Positions 1 through 10,517 are shown, numbered from the stretch's first letter. The stretch: 64,000 nt of DNA from Carnegiea gigantea (GCA_029747015.1 JAKOGI010000825.1:181001-245000), one strand, 5' to 3'. Made by a program: numbers and translations. Notes: generated by a model from the sequence alone, not told the origin.

Positions 1-82
1 CATATTGTGAGCGTGACCCCTTTCTTGAGAGGCTTGCTAACCCTTTGAGTTTGAGGACAAACTCAAAACCACCCGGGGAGTA
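1..82 (+). mobile_element. 3' end of the internal region of gypsy element F
   Basis: One frame is open from base 3 into the following LTR and looks like the last codons of a pol polyprotein. It is followed by a purine-rich stretch (CCCGGGGAGTA) that serves as the polypurine tract just before an LTR starting TGATGCAT. The rest of the element lies left of the window. The type of element is inferred from this PPT-LTR arrangement. Confidence 0.6.
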
Positions 83-1266
83 TGATGCATATTCCCATAT
101 GCATCATTTTTATTTAAGGTCAACTTCCAAGAAGAAAAGTGTCAAACAAGAGCGTGCATGGGAACTCTCATATTTTCTCTTATTATGTGAGTTCAAGGAC
201 TTTAGACACCATGAAGAAGTCAAGCAAGTGGCGAAAATCTGGATAAAACTCATATTCCTTCCGGAAGAATTGGTGCCCGATTCATCCCTGCGAAAGGTAA
301 TTTTTTTTGTGCTCATTTTTTGGACTAGATCAAGTGGACCCACAACTTGAGGGGCCATATGGTTTTGAAGCTTAAGATGTCAGCTTTAAAATAAGGCCAA
401 TTTTATTTAATTTGGACGTCATTTGATTGGGCAAAGTAGCACTCAAAGGGAAGTTGTCCTGCTCCAGTCTAGTTCTGATATAGGTGTAATGTTCGGACCA
501 TAACTTTTGCTCTACTTATCCCAATTGAGAAAATGAGCCCATTCTGGAAAATAGATTTCCCGGGCTTTCCAACAAGCTAAGAATCACCTGCTTTGGATGT
601 GTGTGCTGAGAGTTATGCTCAGTTGAAGTGGAGGCTGCTGCAAGGATTAAATGCTGGGCAAATGAAGAGACTTTGGTTACATGACATCGTGTGGATGACA
701 TCATGCACGACTTGGATGGATTTCTTCAGCTGATAGGAAGTCTAGAATGTTCATTGTAACCTCCCCCATCCCTTTAAGTTGTGTCTTTTTATTTTTCCTA
801 AGTCTTTTCAATTTTCTAGTTTTAATTGCTAGGAGTTTTTAAGTCTTTTGGTTATCTTTGTTTAGCCTATAAATAGGTGGGTTATGTAGTTGCATTTGAA
901 TTCAGAGTTGTAAGCTTTTCCAAGAGTAGTACAAACACCTTGAGAGTGATTCTCATTTGTGTCCAAAAAAAATCCCTAGTTCTATATCTTGAATTTTGGC
1001 AAGTTCAAGTGGTGTTCTAGGTTCTCTTTTCTTTTCCAATTGGAGTGATTCCTTGGTGAAGACGAGAGGATTTGCCCAAGATCAAGTCCTTGAGTGGCTC
1101 CGCGAAGGATTATCTCAAGTACAAGGTCTTGTTTATCCTTTGTTCTTTTTTGTTATTATTTTCATTCCATCTCAATCAACCTTCCATTTTCTCTTTACTT
1201 TGGTTCAATTCTTATTTGGGTTTATTTGAGTTTGATTTGGTTCACTTACCACCCACATATACATCA
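83..1266 (+). mobile_element. 3' LTR of gypsy element F (about 1.18 kb)
   Basis: The LTR begins TGATGCATAT directly after a polypurine tract and ends ATACATCA, giving TG...CA termini. It holds a TATA box near 868. Downstream sequence is the integrase of minus-strand element A, whose frame breaks exactly here, so F inserted into A. The terminal sequences match the solo LTR at 31501-33453, so the two belong to related families. The other LTR and the left copy of the target duplication are outside the window. The first 24 bases form a perfect inverted repeat. Confidence 0.75.
868..875 (+). promoter_or_regulatory. TATA box of LTR F
   Basis: TATAAATA lies about two thirds into LTR F, a usual place for the U3/R promoter of a plant LTR. 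Confidence 0.45.
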
Positions 1267-1659
1267 ACAGATGGCATTCTTCTTTGAGGCAGAAAGGGGT
1301 AAACCCATCACAAAGTCCATTGAAATCGAATCCCACTTCCAAGTGGGAATATCTAGGGGTCGCAATTCACCCACGGGACGCTGATGCTCTGCTTTGACTT
1401 TTTGGGAGGTCAGACACTTGTCTACATATTCTGCAACCTCCTTTTTCATATTATTCCACCAGAAGTATTGCCTTAAATCTCTGTACATCTTAGTGCCTCC
1501 TGGATGTACTGAGTAGCGAGTATTGTGAGCCTCTTCTAGGATCTGTTTCCTTAGTTCCTCATTTTGGGGCGCACATAGGCGATTCTGGAATTGCAGGGTC
1601 CCATCCTCATGTACTACAAACCCGGGGGACTTTCCTCTCTTTAAATTTTGCTGTATCCT
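1267..1659 (-). pseudogene. integrase N-terminal part of A, truncated
   Basis: The frame gives the zinc-binding region (paired histidines, then CLTSQK, where the usual CxxC has lost its second Cys) and PLDIPTWKWDSISMDF with the first catalytic Asp. It stops within a few codons, where a tryptophan-containing motif (IWVIVD) is expected, exactly at the inserted LTR F. The remaining catalytic core and the chromodomain are absent. An in-frame stop near 1659 separates it from the RNase H part. Confidence 0.8.
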
Positions 1660-3272
1660 TTAGAGTTTAGGATCACTTTCTTGGTTTACTCGAATTTCCT
1701 CCACTATGGAAGGCTGTAAGGTAAGTGCCGATAATTGAACATGTGCTTGCCTATGGGACACTAGTTGAATTCCCAAGTCTTCAAGTTCTTTCAAGAGACT
1801 CAACTGAGTAATCACAACAGTATTTGGATGATGTCGTACTTTTCTACTCAGGGCATCCGCTACAACATTTGCTTTTCCTAGATGATATTGAATTTGTAAA
1901 TCATAATCCTTAAGCAGCTCCAACCAATGTCGTTGCTTCAAGTTGAGCTCCTTCTGGGTGAAGATATACTTCAAACTTGATGGTCAGTATAAATCTTGCA
2001 TGGTACTCCATATAAGTAATGTCTCCAAATTTTCAGCACAAAGACCACAGCTGCTAATTCCATGTCATGAGTAGGATAGTTTCTCTCGTAAGGCTTAAGC
2101 TGTCGAGAGCCATAAGCTACTACCTTATCTTCCTGCATTAGAAGACACCCTAATCCATTCTTTGAAGCATCACTATAAATGGTGTATTCCTTACCTTCCA
2201 TTGGTAGCGTTAGGATTGGGGTGGTAGTTAGTAACTGCCTTAGCTCTTGAAAAGCTTTATCACATCTTTCAGTCAACTCAAACTTGTTTGCTTTCTTCAG
2301 CAGATTGGTCATGGGTGAAGCTATCTTTGAAAAGTCCTTGACAGATGTTCGATAGTAACCTGCTAAACCCAGAAAGCTTCTAATCTCAGTGATATTAGTA
2401 GGCCTTGACCACTCTATGATTGCCTTCACCTTTTGGGGGTCAACTTTGATTCCTTCTTTTGTAACCACATGTCTCAAGAATACCACTTCTTCCAACCAAA
2501 ACTCGCACTTCTTTAATTTACCATATAGTTGATGCTCCCTCAGTGTTTGTAACACCATCCTCAAATGTTCAGCATGTTCATCTTTGTCCTTAGAATAGAT
2601 AAGAATGTTATCTATGAACACCACCACAAATTTGTCCAGGTTGGGTCTGAGGACTCTATTCATAAGATCTATAAAAGCTGCGGGAGCATTGGTGAGGCCA
2701 AATGGCATCACTGTAAACTCATAGTGACCATACCTAGTTCCAAGCGCAGTCTTGGGGATGTCTTTAGGTTTAATCCTAAGTTGGTGGTACCCTGACCTCA
2801 AATCAATCTTAGAGAAGACTCTTGCTCCTTGCAATTGGTCAAACAAGTCATCTATCTGCGGCAAAGGATATTTATTTTTGATGGTGATCTTATTCAACTC
2901 CCTGTAGTCAATACACAACCTTAAGGTTCCATCCTTTTTCTTTACGAACAACACTGGGGCACCCCATGGTGACACACTGGGCCTAATAAAGCCTTTCTGC
3001 AATAGCTCATCTAACTGAATCTTCAGTTCCTTAAGTTCAACTGGGGCCATACGATACGGGGTGTTGGAAATAGGTTGGGCATCAGGGTTTAATTCAATTC
3101 CAAAATCAATTTCCCTCGGTAGTGGTAATCCTGATAACTCTTCGGGGAAAACATCCACAAACTCATAGACTACAGGAATATTTTCAGCTTTCTCTTGGGT
3201 GTCTATAGCATAACACCAATATCCCATACACTCTTGACATAATAGCTTATTTGCTTTCATAGCAGAAATCAA
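1660..3272 (-). pseudogene. reverse transcriptase and RNase H of A
   Basis: A 433-codon open frame (1971-3272) holds a full gypsy RT: the [20 protein letters not shown] start, [16 protein letters not shown], the [15 protein letters not shown] block, [16 protein letters not shown] and the catalytic loop. The loop reads FIDNIL where FIDDIL is expected, so the second metal-binding Asp is Asn (codon AAC). RNase H follows, with [25 protein letters not shown] and TDHQ motifs, then a stop at about 1971. The frame resumes in 1660-1974 with the end of RNase H (ADALSRK) and the linker to integrase. In an intact element this makes cDNA from the RNA genome; here it is probably dead. Confidence 0.9.
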
Positions 3273-3730
3273 GAGATGGGATTTTTCCTCTCTTTGCCTG
3301 TAGAAAAATACTTCTCCCCCTTTTTATCTTTCAAAATAACTTTAAGATCCTTACAGTCAATCTTAGCTCCACAGGTGTGCAACCAATTCATTCCCAAAAT
3401 GATGTCAAAATCAAACAAATCGAATTGAATCAAATCTACAGGGAAGGTGGTTCCACCAGTGGTGATAGGAACAAATTTATAAGAGATAGGGCATTCAATC
3501 ACATAATCGTTGGGTAGCTTGATCCTATAATTAGTTTCCACCCTCCTATCTTCCAAGTTCAATTGCATGGCAGATCGGGTGGATATAAATGAATGAATAG
3601 CACCCGAATCAAATAATACACGAAATGGTTTTGAATTTAAAAAGAGAGTTCCAGTGACTACCATACCAGAGGTGGCAGCTTCTTTCTTACTCATTACATA
3701 CGCCCATCTTACTGCTGCAGGCCTTGGTGG
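3273..3730 (-). pseudogene. retropepsin-like aspartic protease of A
   Basis: The frame (about 141 codons to 3694) contains LFDSGAIHSFIS, the DSG catalytic motif (usually DSGATHS), and DFDIILGMNWL, the second conserved block of gypsy proteases. The protease cleaves the Gag-Pol polyprotein. It abuts the RT frame with a 4-base overlap, so a frameshift or small indel lies at the junction. It follows the zinc-knuckle end of gag upstream. Fold and active site look intact. Confidence 0.85.
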
Positions 3731-4789
3731 TAGGGCCCCTTAGCGAGGTGGGGCTAACGATTTTGCTGCCCCTTTGTCTACAACCTTCATCTTTCGGAGG
3801 CATGCAGCAATCAGGTATTCAGGGCTTCCACACCACATGCACTTATTAGTTCCTACTCAGCATTCAGGGGTGGTGTGATTTGCTCTACCACACTTCGCAC
3901 AGGGTGCTGTCGAGCCTACAGGACAGCTCTTGGGGGGAACAAGAGTAGGTTTCTTCTGGTTCTGGTTCACACTCTCACTCGAAGTCCCTCACTCAAACCC
4001 CTTTCTATTTTGGTTGATTGGATTCAGTGCTCTCAACTCCGTCTTCACTCGTTCCACTTCAGCCACTCGCTCATATAGTTCTTGGTAAGTCAAAATTGAT
4101 TGTCCAGCTAACTGATTCCGAATATAGAAGGCCAGAGCCTCTTCAAACCTCCTCATTTTCAACCGTTCAGATGATACAAACTCAGGAACAAACCTAGATA
4201 ATTCGGTGAACTTGCTGGCGTGTTGCATCACAGTCATGGTGCCACTCATCTTCAGCTCCATAAATTCTTTCTCCTTTTACCTTTGGACCACAACTGGGTA
4301 GAATTTTGGCCTTAACTCACTTAGGAATTTATTCCAGGTAAATTCAGGCCCTACGAGCTTATCCTTGACAGTATTCCACCAAATGTCAGCTTCACCGGTC
4401 AAATAATGCGTCCCAATGTTTACTTTCTTTCCTTTTGGCACCTCTACCACTGTAAAGATTTTCTCCATTTCTCTTATCCATTCCTCCAGTACTGCTGGAT
4501 CATAAGATCCATCATAAACTTTAGGGTTGCATCGTACCGCCTTATCAACTAATTTATCCTCTTCAGGAGGGGCTTCAGTAGGTACCTGGGGAATCCGCTT
4601 CATCAATTCAGCAACTAAAGCCGGCCAGTAGTTTGGATCCCCACTATTGTGAGCTAACTCAGAAAGAATCGGAGGCATTTAGCTAAAGTTTGGCGGCATA
4701 TGATGGGAGGCTTGATCACCTAATTCCTGACCATAATCCGAGATTTCCTCTATATGAACCTCTTCATTGTTGTGTACTGATTCGGACAT
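3731..4789 (-). pseudogene. gag of A, interrupted by stop codons
   Basis: The start is taken at the ATG complementary to 4787-4789, opening an acidic N-terminus. Stops interrupt one continuous frame at 4679-4681, near 4262 (TAA after VVVQR) and near 3989 (TGA). The core shows EEWIREMEKIF, the WW of ADIWWNTV, FTELSRFVPEF and the AEVERVK region typical of plant chromovirus Gag. A zinc knuckle CAKCGRANHTTPEC (CX2CX4HX4C) follows near 3880, which binds the RNA genome in particles. The same segments occur in gag of B. At least one stop is a simple C-to-T change of a Gln codon. Confidence 0.8.
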
Positions 4790-5220
4790 TCTGGTTATAC
4801 ATGAAACGAAACAATTCAATCATTGGAATACTTAAACATATAAGACAAGCATGCCCAACAAACACATTTAATATAACTCAAAGATTATTGAACAACCCAA
4901 AGCTTATCATTTCATAACTGCTTATTTACATACATAACTGCCTATTCATACACATGATCAGCAAAATATACTACATCTAACTGACTAGGCAAAGTCAGTT
5001 TTAACTAGCCCCTAATTCAACCCCAAATACTAACTAGCCCCAAGATACTAGGCCCGTCACATAACCAAAAAGAGATACGGATCATGTCATGACGGTCGGA
5101 AAGGATCTAACTGACTATATACAATGTTACATCCTATACAAAATATATCCATCCCAACCGACCATACTATAAACAAACAGGGCTCAAAAGAAAACTACTA
5201 CTACTAACCCCTAGACCCAC
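4790..5220. other. spacer between gag and the extra ORF of A
   Basis: AT-rich leader sequence inside element A. I see no gene. Its left part resembles B's sequence just upstream of gag (about 50370-50480), so it is element sequence rather than an insertion. Confidence 0.5.
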
Positions 5221-5967
5221 CTAACAATCCCTAGATGGATCGTAATCCGGGTCAGACTCATCATCAGGTTCTTCGCCTGAATCGAAGCTGCTAGTAGATG
5301 CCTTTGACTCAGTATCACCAACCTCCTGCTGAACCTGTTGCTCCTGCTCATCCTATAACTCCACTATTAACTCATCAGCCTCCTATTCCCATTGCTACTC
5401 TACCCCCACCTGGTCAATGTCTTGATCCTCCTCAGGTTCATCGTCCTCTCCCTGGTGTCCCTCGTCCTTAGAACTAATCGCCACTACATCTAGGGTGTTG
5501 GGGAGGTCTATCACCACGTGAGCCTCCCTAGGACTATCGGGCATCAGTGGGGTACCTGGTGCGGGCAGGGAGGGTGGCCCTGTACTGGTGCTGGGGCTGC
5601 AGCTGAGGGAGGTGCCTGATGTAGTGGAAAGATATGTTGTAGCGTCTCTATGGTGATCCCTCTCTGATCAAACTTTTCCCTTAATGACAACTCCGTAGTG
5701 AGAGTAGTCCATACTTCCTGGGCCTGAAACCTAGGCCCATCCCAGCCTGGGTTCCCTGTTACCATATAGTGATGATAACGAAGCCTAAACTCCACCCACG
5801 GATGAACTGCAGGTAAGGACTACAACAGTCTATGTCCACGGACCGTAGCACTGTGAAACTCGGAGAAAGGGTCCTGTGCATGAACCTCTATACTAGCATG
5901 CAACAGTGCAATGTGAGCAGTCATAGATGCACCCGACACCAAGTTAACAGCATAAGGGTCCTTCTAA
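5221..5967 (-). pseudogene. extra ORF upstream of gag in A, acidic C-terminal tail, unknown function
   Basis: This is not a known retroelement protein to me. On the minus strand it encodes, with one internal stop and frame slips, a globular N-terminal part (QDPFSEFH, then EFRLRYHHYMVTGNPGWDG), a Pro/Ala-rich linker, and a strongly acidic tail ending SDPDYDPSRDC before TAG at 5221-5223. Element B carries the same ORF at the same place (54748-55530), with SDPNYDPSRDR at the end. It lies between the PBS and gag in the sense direction. A 3' splice-site-like TTTTCTTAG precedes it. It could be an accessory protein or a captured gene; the sequence does not tell which. Confidence 0.6.
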
Positions 5968-6160
5968 CTAAGAAAAGACATATATGAGAAGCATACATAA
6001 CCGTAATTAAGGAACAGGTAAATTTAAGCAACTTGCATTTCTAATATCAGTACTACTCTTCGAATATCACTCTCGCAGTATAAAGTGGCCCTCACTACCC
6101 TCACTAACCACCATTCTCAACTTCTTATTTCTAAACTCCACATTCCATAAAGAAAATCTC

Positions 6161-6178
6161 AACCTGGCTCTGATACCA
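6161..6178 (-). other. primer binding site of A (initiator-Met tRNA)
   Basis: The minus strand reads TGGTATCAGAGCCAGGTT, a full match to the complement of the plant tRNA-iMet 3' end, four bases inside the 5' LTR. It fixes the element's strand and the LTR end. Confidence 0.9.
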
Positions 6179-6182
6179 AATT

Positions 6183-8744
6183 TGTAATGCCCCAAAGATA
6201 CATCAATCACTGTTTGCATATCTTTCACTAGTTTTCCCCAATTGAAGTGTTAACCCAAATGATTAGGCGTTACTGCTGTCCAATTAAGGACAATGCTTTA
6301 CTTGTACATGATAACTGAGCCATAATAATCAATGTTTACCAAAAAAGGCATTCACACCATCACAACCTATCAAACCATTTCAATAAATATAGAAATTGTT
6401 TTAACATCAAAACCATACAAACATCTCAAGGATTACACCAAAAATATAGAATTCTGATAAAATATATAGTGTCAACTCCAAAATAATTCACAATACGGTA
6501 ACATTTCAACGATAATACACCCCCATTCTATAAAGATTTCCCGGCTCACTTATCATCTTCAGCCGTTCTGCCTGCTTAAGGGCGATTCACTGAACACTTT
6601 CCTAAAACAGAACATGAAAACATTTTGAAATGTGAGCCGAAGCTCAGTACATGCATTCCTGTATTGTTAAACATTCATGAAATAAAAATTGATTGGACCC
6701 GTATTACAATTCATTTTTAATTAAACATAGGGAATAAGATGAATTTGAAACTGCATTGTCAATTATTATCTGATAGTGAACCCCTGGTAACTGTTGCGAT
6801 CTGAAGATTGGTGTACACCTGCCAAGCCGATCGGGACCTGGCCTGGAGCGGCGTGGGTAACTGAAGGGCTATGCCCTGTAACTAATAACTGATGGGGCCA
6901 CTAATTATGTGAGAAATTACTGATTCAATTGATTCATTGATGTACTTACCAAAACATTATAATTTTGATAAATACGTGCTGATTTCTAAAGATACAAACA
7001 ATGAACATACCTGGAATTTTTAAATGTAAGAGCACGGAATAATATTATGCACAAAAGTGGAAGGAATGATAGATTAGGCCCGGATTCTATACAAAATTAT
7101 CGTTGCAGGAACATACAGTTAGCAAAAATATTTATTTCATAGCTAATAATTTAGAAAAAAACAAAGTAAGCATAATAGAGGCTTAGGAAGAATGACTCAT
7201 AACTTAATCATCTGACATTGGATTGGGACTCAAAACCCTAATATAGAAAGCTTAAGAAGTCCCAAAAATCTTTCATTTAGAATACCAAGCTTGATTCCCT
7301 CAATAGGATTTCCAAAATGGGGCTAGAACTAAAGCATGTCAGTTTTGGTCCATTCTGCGCAGTTTCGGTAAAACGATCATAACTTTTTTCACAAACCTCG
7401 GATTAAGGCGATTCAGGAGCCCTTTGAAAGCTAACACACTGAGATATCTACCCACCAAAAATCATAATTTTTGGTTGGGCCGTGCATTACCAGTTTATTG
7501 CCAAAATCTGCCCTGTTTACTTGAAATTTCCAGTCCTCACTGTTTTAGCTTGTCCCTCTCTTTTTCACCCAAATTCTCAACTTAAACCATGCTTTAAAAG
7601 CATGTAAGCAAGCTTTGGTCCATCCCAATAGCATACAAAATCACCACACTCAAACTCACTTCATAATCATATCCAAAAGAGATCATTTTTCAATCAAACA
7701 TCCACATAAACCATGCTTAAGGCTAAAATAATCCAAACCATGCATTATTTGCCAAAACCCTAGTTTAAGACCAACTTGGACTCTCTCCAACTCATGTGAA
7801 ATCACCAAAAACATCAACATAAACACCAATAGATTAGAGGATGACCAAATCAAAGATAAAACAATCAAAATCCAACACTTTAACATTAAGCTTGCATGAT
7901 CAAAGATTAACCCTAACCTAGCATGATCCAACCTCAACACCACCATGATCAACATCAAAATAACTCTTATTTCTTATAAAAACATCATGATCAACACTCA
8001 AAAACAACAAAATAAGAATCAAAACAAAAATCAAAATCAAACCAACAAAAAGAAATTTCAAGATTACTCACTTTGAGTGCAAGTAAGTTGAGATGGAGAT
8101 GAAGTTTAGGCGTTTTGATATGGAGGATGATAGCTTGAGGTACTAGGATGTTGGGGGGGTTGGAGATCACCGGAGCTGTCCGAAAACTGGTCGGAAAATA
8201 GCCCAAACCTGCTGCCCAGCTGACTGCCATGGGGGAGGAGAGAGAGGAGAGAGAAAATGAGTTTTGGATTGAATTGTATGTGTTTTGACTAATCAACTTG
8301 CTTGGCTGAGTTTATAGCTATTAAAATCACTCTCTTTCAACTAACCATGGTTAAGTTTAATAATGGTAATTAGTTTGATTAATAGACAAAGTTGTTGGGC
8401 TTCAAAACGGCCGAAATAAATTGAGTTCGGGAGTAAAACGCTTCATAACGATAACGTTTTTACGAAACCAAAAAATAAAGCTTCGTAATGTTACGGAAAA
8501 CAAAATAAGTTACGTAAGTGAAACTTGTTAGGGCCTACTATCAATTCTTCTAAAGTTTTCGTTAATCAATTGAATAAATAATTAAAATCTGAATAGCCAA
8601 GTGAGGGCCCAAATAAAATGGTGAATATATGAAATAAATGAAATGAGAGAAGAAAATTATGAACATGAAGTAATTAAATAAATAAACATAATTAAATAAT
8701 TTTAGGGTTGGGTATTATAGAAATTTTAGGGTTGGGGTATTACA
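6183..8744 (-). mobile_element. 5' LTR of A (2.56 kb)
   Basis: On the plus strand it begins TGTAATGCCCC and ends GGGGTATTACA, so the minus-strand LTR has TG...CA ends. The PBS lies immediately inside. Internal blocks (for example GTGAGCCGAAGCTCAGTAC near 6645 and GATGGGGCCACT near 6890) recur in the LTRs of B, showing relatedness. A TATA box sits near 8311. The flank after 8744 begins ATCTT; the other target copy is not in the window. No gene is seen in it. Confidence 0.8.
8311..8316 (-). promoter_or_regulatory. TATA box of LTR A
   Basis: Minus strand TATAAA, in the U3-proximal part of the LTR, correctly oriented for transcription toward gag. Confidence 0.35.
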
Positions 8745-8821
8745 ATCTTGTATTTTCTATCTTTGTTTATTATATTTCTTATCTTCCATTAGCTTTGATG
8801 GGCACAGCGCGACATACAAGT

Positions 8822-9142
8822 GGGCCTGGCAAAACTGACCCGAGATCCGAAACCTGAACCGAATGATCTGTACCCATACCCAACCCGACGTTCAAAATAG
8901 GCTCACCAGGAAGTGGACTTGAAAGCCGAATTGACCGAACCAAACCATACCCGACCCAGGATTTTTTTACAAAGTTACTATATTTTGCATGACAAGTATA
9001 TTGGGCCAAAAATTGATTGACCTGAATCGAAGTTTGGTTAACCCAAACCGAACTGACCTGAAATGTCAATTAACCAGAAGTATGACCGAACCCAAGCTTA
9101 ACTCGACTCGTACTCGGATCGAATAACCCATTTGCTAGGTTT
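8822..9142. mobile_element. non-autonomous hAT-like MITE (about 320 bp)
   Basis: Flanked by the 10-bp direct repeat ACATACAAGT (8812-8821 and 9143-9152), which can hold the 8-bp duplication typical of hAT transposons. The ends are related as inverted repeats (CCTGGCAAAA at left, TTTGCTAGG at right), and the body is full of CCGAACC/GACCCG motifs, as in plant MITEs with GGCAAA ends. It has no coding capacity. Confidence 0.6.
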
Positions 9143-9261
9143 ACATACAAGTCGCTAGAACTTTGATGTGTTTCTTTGGGTCTCATTTGCTCTCACTAAT
9201 ACAATCAAGACATGTGTCACATTTGTCTCACATTTTATTATTGCAGTCATCTGTCATTTCT

Positions 9262-9372
9262 TATGTGCTCCCAGGAGCACATGTTCTCATTGTCCACGTG
9301 TTTATATTTTTCACACGTGTATTTTCCAAATATTAGTGCTTGAGAGTATATGCTCCTAGGAGTATGATATAC
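9262..9372. repeat. short palindrome-rich repeat, possible MITE
   Basis: Two near-palindromes bracket the segment: GTGCTCCCAGGAGCAC at left and TGCTCCTAGGAGTA at right. A related arrangement occurs at about 23080-23218. The shared central features are a TTGTC-type motif, an ACGTG-type motif and a TATTTTT run. Ends and target duplication could not be fixed. Confidence 0.35.
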
Positions 9373-9918
9373 ATATTACTTTCAACCCCTTTAATGGGTC
9401 CCATAGGAAGCAGTTCAATTTGCCATTCAAAAAACAACTGTTTTACTTTTTAAAAAGTGGTGATTAGAAGCGAGAAAAGATTAGTGTTGCTGTTGACTGT
9501 AAACTCGGCAAAAGCCATTTGACTTAAATGAATTGAATTCATATTTGAGTTGATATTTAAATGGCTTGGAAACATAGTTACCATTTATCAAGTCCAGTTG
9601 GTTGGCGCAGGAAGATAAGCTTGGAAAGAGAAGACAAAAGAGGAAAGCCTTCATTGATTGTACTTTGTTGAATAAAATTAGAGGATGTTTAGTATTTATA
9701 GCAGCAAGTACTCGAAATCGAATTGGGATGGACCGTAACCATCTATTGTTTCTTGATTTTTAAACCCACCCTCATACAGAAGTCCTATGATTCTTTCTCT
9801 AGTGAGTGATCAATTCTTTCATCTGATGCTCACTTTACAGTCCCTACATGTTCGCTTCAGAGGCTTCTAAAAAGTGCAAGAGGGTTCAGGGGTGGAACAA
9901 GAGGGATCAAGGAAGGCC
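9373..9918. other. intergenic DNA without a recognised gene
   Basis: AT-rich unique-looking sequence between the small repeats and the short ORF. I see no coding, RNA or repeat signal in it. Confidence 0.4.
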
Positions 9919-10062
9919 ATGGCCGATGGTTCCCTCAGGATTATAGGATTAATCATTGCATTCTTTGTAACGGCATTGGTTGTCAGGTCAGTGGTTACAA
10001 CCCCTTTTACTAGTGAAGTGCGCATGTTGGGGTCTGATTATTTGACTCCTACGGCTGGCTAA
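9919..10062 (+). CDS. hypothetical small membrane protein, 47 aa
   Basis: The ATG at 9919 sits in a favourable context (GGCCATGGCC). The ORF starts MADGSLRIIG and has one hydrophobic stretch of about 20 residues (LIIAFFVTALVV), then a polar tail ending LTPTAG and TAA. I do not recognise it. It is the only ORF here that overlaps no transposon feature, and one membrane-spanning helix is plausible. Against it: the length is near chance expectation, no intron or promoter can be shown, and the frame could be an exon remnant. Confidence 0.3.
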   Translation: MADGSLRIIGLIIAFFVTALVVRSVVTTPFTSEVRMLGSDYLTPTAG

Positions 10063-10517
10063 TTTTTAGCTTTCATTCTTTGTACTTATCTTTTAGCATA
10101 GGTCGAACCCATCTGTGTTTTTTTTTTTTTTTTTTGGGGGGGGGGGGTGGTTGTAAACCCTCACTTCTTAAAATTCCAAACCAAAGAATAAATAGAACTC
10201 TTTAATTTCTTCTCTTTATTTATAGTTCACCTTTGCTTTTTCTAACTTCTATTTCATATTTAAATTACTTTTGTAGTTGAATATATTCTTCATTTTATTC
10301 CCAAGTGTAAGTAATTAACCTATTTAATTCATTTACAATGGATATATTTTTTTTGGGGTCAAAAAAGATGCTAAGATTATTTACATTGTATAGATTATTT
10401 TGATTAACTTTCTTTTCATTTTTTTTAAAAAAAAAAAAAAACTCTATTCTTAATAACAAAGAGTATACTAAAGCTATACCAACACATTATCATTATTTCA
10501 TTTTAAGTTTTATCATT
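10063..10517. other. low-complexity AT-rich DNA with a T-run/G-run junction
   Basis: No gene seen. A run of about 18 T is followed directly by 12 G (10118-10147), and another T-run/A-run junction lies at about 10418-10440. Such homopolymers are unstable and prone to sequencing error. Confidence 0.5.

Larger units (their letters stand above)
1267..8744 (-). mobile_element. Ty3/gypsy element A (chromovirus-like), 3' part cut off by F
   Basis: Read on the minus strand the order is 5' LTR (6183-8744), PBS, extra ORF, gag, protease, RT, RNase H and integrase, the canonical Ty3/gypsy order with one added ORF. The integrase has no downstream part because LTR F is inserted there; the remainder and the 3' LTR must lie left of the window. 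Several nonsense codons show it is inactive, but the frames are much better kept than in E or the copia element. Similar pol and LTR segments in B place both in one broad lineage, most like Tekay/Del. That lineage call is from recognition, not a tree. Confidence 0.85.

Noticed and set aside
996..1384. Overlapping plus-strand ORFs in LTR F
   Set aside because: They run across the LTR F/element A junction, have no domain, and are chance frames.
6161..6178. tRNA-iMet-like sequence (also 14661 and 55672)
   Set aside because: Only the 18-base primer complement is present next to an LTR; there is no tRNA gene.
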